A DNA stretch of 64,000 nt from Neobacillus sp. OS1-2 (GTDB lineage Bacteria; Bacillota; Bacilli; Bacillales; Cytobacillaceae): positions 3,562,001-3,626,000 of the forward strand of contig NZ_CP133265.1 of NCBI RefSeq assembly GCF_030915505.1. The letters are read 5' to 3'. The number at the start of each line of letters is the position of its first letter. Positions within the stretch are counted from its first letter, which is position 1. The position numbers were made by a program, and so were the translations under genes. The notes beneath the pieces are model-generated. The model saw nothing but the letters and a program-made list of their open reading frames with translations, was not told where the DNA came from and did no database searches. Positions 60,771 to 64,000 of this stretch are shown here, in pieces.

Positions 60771-62078
60771 ATGTCGGATGTAATAATAAATGTAATTGGT
60801 GCCGGTTTGGCAGGAAGTGAAGCGGCATGGCAGATTGCGAAACGCGGTGTAAAGGTACGGCTTTTTGAGATGCGCCCAATTAAACAAACACCCGCGCACC
60901 ATACAGATAAATTTGCTGAATTAGTTTGCAGTAATTCATTACGGGCAAACACGTTAACAAATGCGGTTGGGGTACTAAAAGAGGAAATGCGAAGGCTTGA
61001 TTCTGTGATAATTGCTGCGGCAGATGCGTGTGCAGTGCCAGCAGGGGGGGCTTTAGCCGTAGATCGTCACGAATTTGCTGCAAAAGTGACTGAGATGGTT
61101 AAAAATCATGAAAATGTTACGGTAGTAAATGAAGAAGTAACAGCTATTCCTGAGGGACCTACGATAATTGCCACAGGCCCACTGACCAGTCCGGATCTCT
61201 CAGCACAGCTTAAAAACGTAACTGGTGAAGACTATCTTTATTTTTATGATGCAGCAGCGCCAATTCTCGAAAAGGATAGCATCAACATGGATAAAGTTTA
61301 TTTGAAGTCTCGCTATGATAAAGGGGAAGCGGCCTATTTAAACTGCCCAATGACAGAGGAAGAGTTTAATCGGTTTTATGAAGCGCTGATTTCTGCTGAG
61401 ACGGTACCATTAAAGGAATTTGAAAAGGAAGTTTTTTTTGAGGGTTGTATGCCAATTGAGGTTATGGCATCAAGAGGTCAGAAAACGATGCTGTTCGGGC
61501 CGTTAAAACCAGTTGGTTTAGAAGATCCGAAAACAGGTAAGAGACCCTTTGCTGTTGTGCAGCTTCGTCAGGATGATGCCGCTGGAACACTATTTAATAT
61601 TGTTGGATTTCAGACACATTTAAAATGGGGAGCGCAAAAGGAAGTTATCCAGTTAATTCCCGGCCTTGAAAATGCGGAAATCATCAGATATGGTGTCATG
61701 CACCGCAATACATTTATTAATTCGCCGAAAGTTCTTAAGTCAACATATCAATTCCGTAACCGCGAAGATTTATTCTTTGCCGGTCAGATGACAGGGGTTG
61801 AAGGCTATGTAGAATCAGCTGCAAGCGGTTTAGTTGCTGGGATCAATGCAGCGCGAATAGTGAATGGACTTGAAACGGTTGAATTTCCAGCAGTAACAGC
61901 GATTGGCAGTATGGCTCGCTACATCACAACAGCCAATTCTGATAATTTTCAGCCGATGAATGCCAATTTTGGGTTATTTCCTGAACTGCCAGTGAGAATA
62001 AAGGGGAAGCAGGAAAGAAATTTACAGCATGCAAACCGAGCACTAGAGACAATTCAGAACTTTGTGAAAGTTTTGTAA
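60771..62078 (+). CDS. trmFO: TrmFO (Gid): folate/FAD-dependent tRNA m5U54 methyltransferase
   Basis: This 435-residue flavoprotein methylates U54 of tRNAs using methylenetetrahydrofolate. The FAD-binding [18 protein letters not shown] lies at the N-terminus. The conserved VCSNSLRAN and [17 protein letters not shown] segments are family marks, as is the Cys in [10 protein letters not shown]. The ATG at 60771 follows CGGGAGGA; earlier in-frame codons overlap the topA terminator. In B. subtilis xerC/codV follows it, but here it does not. Confidence 0.95.
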   Translation: MSDVIINVIGAGLAGSEAAWQIAKRGVKVRLFEMRPIKQTPAHHTDKFAELVCSNSLRANTLTNAVGVLKEEMRRLDSVIIAAADACAVPAGGALAVDRHEFAAKVTEMVKNHENVTVVNEEVTAIPEGPTIIATGPLTSPDLSAQLKNVTGEDYLYFYDAAAPILEKDSINMDKVYLKSRYDKGEAAYLNCPMTEEEFNRFYEALISAETVPLKEFEKEVFFEGCMPIEVMASRGQKTMLFGPLKPVGLEDPKTGKRPFAVVQLRQDDAAGTLFNIVGFQTHLKWGAQKEVIQLIPGLENAEIIRYGVMHRNTFINSPKVLKSTYQFRNREDLFFAGQMTGVEGYVESAASGLVAGINAARIVNGLETVEFPAVTAIGSMARYITTANSDNFQPMNANFGLFPELPVRIKGKQERNLQHANRALETIQNFVKVL

Positions 62079-62084
62079 AATCCA

Positions 62085-62113
62085 TTGCAAGCAATTTAGA
62101 AGTATGTTACGAT
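62085..62113 (+). promoter_or_regulatory. Promoter of the hslVU operon
   Basis: TTGCAA at 62085-62090, a 17-base spacer and TACGAT at 62108-62113, with an extended -10 TG at 62105-62106, form a good promoter seven bases after the trmFO stop. Transcription from about 62120 gives a leader of about 210 bases. Confidence 0.65.
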
Positions 62114-62189
62114 TTAGTAGCTCTTGTCGGTAAATAGCTGGGTAAATGTGAATGTTTTATTAAACTTATTTATCCGCTGTTTACAAATA

Positions 62190-62250
62190 AAACGAAATTA
62201 AGCAGAATATAGAATTGAACATTATCAACTTAATTTTAGTGATTTCGTTT
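62190..62250 (+). promoter_or_regulatory. Long stem-loop in the hslV leader
   Basis: AAACGAAAT at 62190-62198 pairs perfectly with ATTTCGTTT at 62242-62250, and TTAAG near 62198-62202 with CTTAA at 62229-62233 inside it. No T run follows, so it is not a standard terminator. It may be a regulatory leader structure or an operator; no known class is recognised. Confidence 0.45.
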
Positions 62251-62330
62251 ATCAACAGAATCTACTTAACTTACATACATACCATTAGTGTTTTTGAAAA
62301 TAAGATTACTCCAGAAGGAGGAAGATTAAT

Positions 62331-62873
62331 TTGAATCAATTTCACGCAACAACAATTTTTGCCGTCCATCATAACGGAGAATGCTCAATGTCCGGTGATG
62401 GCCAAGTAACATTTGGGAATGCAGTTGTGATGAAGCACACAGCAAAAAAGGTGAGAAAGATATTTAATGGTAGAGTATTGGCCGGTTTTGCCGGTTCTGT
62501 TGCCGATGCATTTACTCTTTTCGAACTGTTTGAAGGTAAACTTGAAGAGTATAATGGAAATCTCCAAAGAGCAGCTGTCGAGCTTGCTAAGGAATGGAGA
62601 AGCGATAAAATGCTTCGCAAGTTGGAAGCGATGCTCATTGTCATGGATCGTGAAAGTTTGCTGCTTGTTTCGGGAACTGGGGAAGTAATCGAGCCTGATG
62701 ATGGGATTCTTGCGATTGGCTCGGGCGGGAATTACGCTTTGGCCGCCGGCCGTTCATTGAAGAAGTATTCCGGAGATCACTTATCTGCCAAAGAAATAGC
62801 GAAGGCTTCTTTAGAAATAGCTGCTGAAATATGTGTATACACTAATCACAACATTATCGTGGAAGAGCTATAA
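62331..62873 (+). CDS. hslV: HslV (ClpQ): ATP-dependent protease, proteolytic subunit
   Basis: This 180-residue proteasome-like peptidase forms rings that work with HslU. The core [20 protein letters not shown] is aligned with known HslV, as are [18 protein letters not shown] and [13 protein letters not shown]. The start is TTG, eight bases after AAGGAGGA. The second residue is Asn, not the Ser that acts as nucleophile in B. subtilis ClpQ. Thr7 (in HATT) aligns with the N-terminal threonine of E. coli HslV and is the more likely nucleophile after processing. Confidence 0.94.
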   Translation: MNQFHATTIFAVHHNGECSMSGDGQVTFGNAVVMKHTAKKVRKIFNGRVLAGFAGSVADAFTLFELFEGKLEEYNGNLQRAAVELAKEWRSDKMLRKLEAMLIVMDRESLLLVSGTGEVIEPDDGILAIGSGGNYALAAGRSLKKYSGDHLSAKEIAKASLEIAAEICVYTNHNIIVEEL

Positions 62874-62893
62874 CGGGAAGGAGACTGAAAATT

Positions 62894-64000
62894 ATGGGTA
62901 AAACAACCAATTTAACCCCCCGCCAAATCGTCGAAAAACTTGATCAATATATTATCGGTCAGAAGGATGCCAAGAAAGCGGTCGCAGTTGCCTTAAGGAA
63001 CCGTTACAGAAGGGGCCTATTGAATGAAAAGCTTCGGGAAGAAATTATCCCGAAAAATATATTAATGATTGGACCGACAGGTGTTGGGAAAACGGAAATT
63101 GCCAGAAGAATTGCAAAGCTTGTTGGCGCACCGTTTATAAAGGTTGAGGCAACCAAATTTACCGAAGTAGGCTATGTTGGTCGTGATGTTGAATCAATGG
63201 TACGAGATCTGGCTGAAACTTCTGTTCGATTGGTGAAAGAGGATCGGATGCAAACAGTGAAGGAACGAGCCGAGGAAAATGCAAACAGCAGACTTGTTGA
63301 TTTACTAGTTCCATCCGCTAAAAAGTCGTCCAATTATAAAAACCCGCTTGAGATGTTATTTGGCGGCGGAAATTCGAATACAGAGCAAGAGACACAACAG
63401 GAAGATTACTCCGTTCATGAAAAACGTAAAATTGTCAAAGAGCAGCTTGCGCTTGGTCAGTTGGAGGATGAAGTTGTTACGGTTGAAGTGGAGGAACAAG
63501 CTCCGTCCATGTTTGATATGCTCCAAGGTTCAGGTATTGAACAAATGGGGATGAATATGCAGGATGCTCTCAGCAGTTTTATGCCGAAAAAACGGAAGAA
63601 AAGAAAATTAACCGTTCGTGAAGCAAGAAATGTGTTAACAAGTGAAGAAGCAGCTAAACTCATTGACATGGATGAAGTCACATCTGAAGCCATTTATCGT
63701 GCGGAGCAAACAGGGATAATATTCATTGATGAAATCGATAAGATCGCCAGTAAGAATTCCGGAGGATCTTCTGCAGATGTTTCGAGAGAAGGCGTTCAAA
63801 GAGACATTTTGCCGGTTGTTGAAGGGTCAACAGTGGTAACGAAATATGGATCGATTAAAACTGACCATATCTTATTTATTGCTGCAGGAGCCTTCCATAT
63901 GGCTAAACCATCTGATTTGATACCCGAACTTCAAGGCCGTTTCCCGATTCGGGTGGAACTAACGAAGTTGACTGTTGAAGACTTCTTCAGGATTTTAATT
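62894..64000 (+). CDS. hslU: HslU (ClpY): ATP-dependent protease ATPase subunit, cut by the window end
   Basis: The frame is open from the ATG at 62894 through the last base of the window, giving 369 residues of an expected 460-470. It starts [20 protein letters not shown]. Walker [10 protein letters not shown] lies near residue 61, followed by the pore-loop GYVGRD near 93 and Walker [11 protein letters not shown] near 278. The variable I domain (about 110-240) lies between them. It unfolds substrates and feeds HslV. The missing end should be followed by codY if the usual order holds. Confidence 0.96.
   Translation, partial: MGKTTNLTPRQIVEKLDQYIIGQKDAKKAVAVALRNRYRRGLLNEKLREEIIPKNILMIGPTGVGKTEIARRIAKLVGAPFIKVEATKFTEVGYVGRDVESMVRDLAETSVRLVKEDRMQTVKERAEENANSRLVDLLVPSAKKSSNYKNPLEMLFGGGNSNTEQETQQEDYSVHEKRKIVKEQLALGQLEDEVVTVEVEEQAPSMFDMLQGSGIEQMGMNMQDALSSFMPKKRKKRKLTVREARNVLTSEEAAKLIDMDEVTSEAIYRAEQTGIIFIDEIDKIASKNSGGSSADVSREGVQRDILPVVEGSTVVTKYGSIKTDHILFIAAGAFHMAKPSDLIPELQGRFPIRVELTKLTVEDFFRILI

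Noticed and set aside
62079-62330. Degraded xerC remnant
   Set aside because: No recombinase motif or homologous stretch could be read in any frame; the region is explained by a promoter and a leader with a stem-loop.

Overview
The window is a stretch of core chromosome from a low-GC, endospore-forming Firmicute of the family Bacillaceae (Bacillus sensu lato; a Neobacillus-like relative is plausible, but species cannot be fixed from sequence alone). The evidence is gene order that closely follows the B. subtilis pyr-to-clpQY region, strong AGGAGG-type ribosome binding sites, PyrR-type attenuators, a spoVM gene, FapR control of lipid genes, the PrpC/PrkC pair and HslVU. No rRNA, tRNA, prophage, insertion sequence or CRISPR array is visible.

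Layout. (1) 1-12000: the end of an rluD-type gene, then the complete pyrimidine operon pyrR-pyrP-pyrB-pyrC-carA-carB-pyrK-pyrD-pyrF-pyrE. It has one sigma-A-type promoter and three PyrR-binding attenuators (before pyrR, pyrP and pyrB) and ends in a bidirectional terminator facing rqcH. (2) 12000-18800: rqcH (minus strand), a P-type Ca2+ ATPase, a YicC-family gene, remA, gmk and rpoZ. (3) 18800-31600: coaBC-priA-def-fmt-rsmB-rlmN-prpC-prkC-rsgA-rpe-thiN, which join coenzyme A synthesis, replication restart, translation start and rRNA modification to Ser/Thr phosphorylation. (4) 31600-34600: spoVM, rpmB (minus strand), an Asp23-family gene and fakA. (5) 34600-45000: recG, then the fatty-acid/phospholipid operon fapR-plsX-fabD-fabG-acpP, rnc and smc. 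(6) 45000-52300: the SRP genes ftsY-ylxM-ffh, then rpsP-khpA-ylqD-rimM-trmD, rplS, a signal peptidase and rbgA. (7) 52600-64000: sdaAB-sdaAA, rnhB, sucCD, dprA, topA, trmFO, hslV and the first 369 codons of hslU.

Differences from the B. subtilis order: no sulfate-assimilation genes between pyrE and rqcH; the serine dehydratase genes lie after rbgA instead of between fakA and recG; a signal peptidase lies between rplS and rbgA; and no xerC (codV) lies between trmFO and hslV.

No undescribed multi-gene system was found. The most interesting unexplained signal is a family of five dispersed intergenic repeats with shared ends and variable middles. Four of them start at or within a few bases of a stop codon, in the same orientation as the gene that ends there. 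Other points of note are a short reading frame with a strong ribosome binding site ending three bases before coaBC, a full cre match upstream of sdaAB, a FapR-box promoter overlapping the recG terminator, and a long structured leader before hslVU.
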